NCBI GenBank assembly: GCA_937925635.1
Contig: CALALX010000028.1
Location: 62,001 to 126,000 of the forward strand
DNA length: 64,000 nt
Reading direction: 5' to 3'
Source: an uncultured Caulobacter sp.
GTDB lineage: Bacteria; Pseudomonadota; Alphaproteobacteria; Caulobacterales; Caulobacteraceae
The position numbers and the translations under genes are program-made. Numbering within the stretch: the first letter of the stretch is position 1; each line of letters opens with the position of its first letter. The notes beneath the pieces are model-generated. The model did no database searches. It had not been told where the DNA came from and saw only the letters and a program-made list of their open reading frames with translations. Of the stretch, positions 63,983-64,000 are shown piece by piece.

Positions 63983-64000
63983 GCGCGCGCCTCCAGGAAG

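Overview
The window is a GC-rich, densely coded alphaproteobacterial chromosome segment. Gene content, four CtrA-type boxes (TTAA-N7-TTAA) beside hemE, two TGTTTCACGTGAAACA parS sites next to parAB, and an NtrZ-type protein all point to Caulobacteraceae (Caulobacter/Phenylobacterium-like). I cannot fix the genus from sequence alone. No rRNA, tRNA, CRISPR, prophage or intact insertion sequence was seen.

Layout. (1) 1-24.5 kb, + strand: a conserved translation and RNA block. It runs tsaB-rimI-fur, miaB-phoH-ybeY-corC-lnt, an XRE regulator, metK-trmB, DUF1993, then rimP-nusA-ylxR-infB. Three small envelope or secreted proteins, a dienelactone-hydrolase-like protein and a MATE pump (the only minus-strand gene here) follow, then rbfA-truB-rpsO-pnp. 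(2) 24.5-25.8 kb: a gene-poor stretch with one DUF3892 gene, one small hypothetical, a probable small RNA and many palindromic repeats. (3) 25.8-34 kb: ftsK, lolA, a probable non-coding RNA, xthA, a PIN toxin with an unusual antitoxin, a CenR-like response regulator, yggS, a ThiE/TenI-like gene and ntrZ. (4) 34-40.4 kb: DUF3576, leuS-lptE-holA, and a TetR/metallo-hydrolase pair. (5) 40.5-46.5 kb, minus strand: mnmE-mnmG-rsmG-parA-parB with two parS sites. (6) 46.6-53.5 kb: two metabolic enzymes, a methyltransferase, rho, and hemJ-hemH-hemE. (7) 53.5-53.97 kb: the probable chromosomal origin (Cori). (8) 54-64 kb: ppsR-maf-aroE-coaE-dnaQ, secB, Tim44-like, mltA, Smr, a flavoprotein and hisA-hisF-hisE.

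Functionally the window joins chromosome duplication and partition (origin, ParABS, FtsK, HolA, DnaQ) with core translation, tRNA modification, transcription termination/antitermination, haem and histidine synthesis and envelope biogenesis. Less ordinary parts are a family of paired-hairpin repeats bounded by GGGGACA/TGTCCCC, several other palindromic repeats, terminators placed directly before metK, rimP and a methyltransferase, two candidate small RNAs, and a toxin-antitoxin locus whose antitoxin appears to carry an AWWSN-type module instead of a standard DNA-binding domain.
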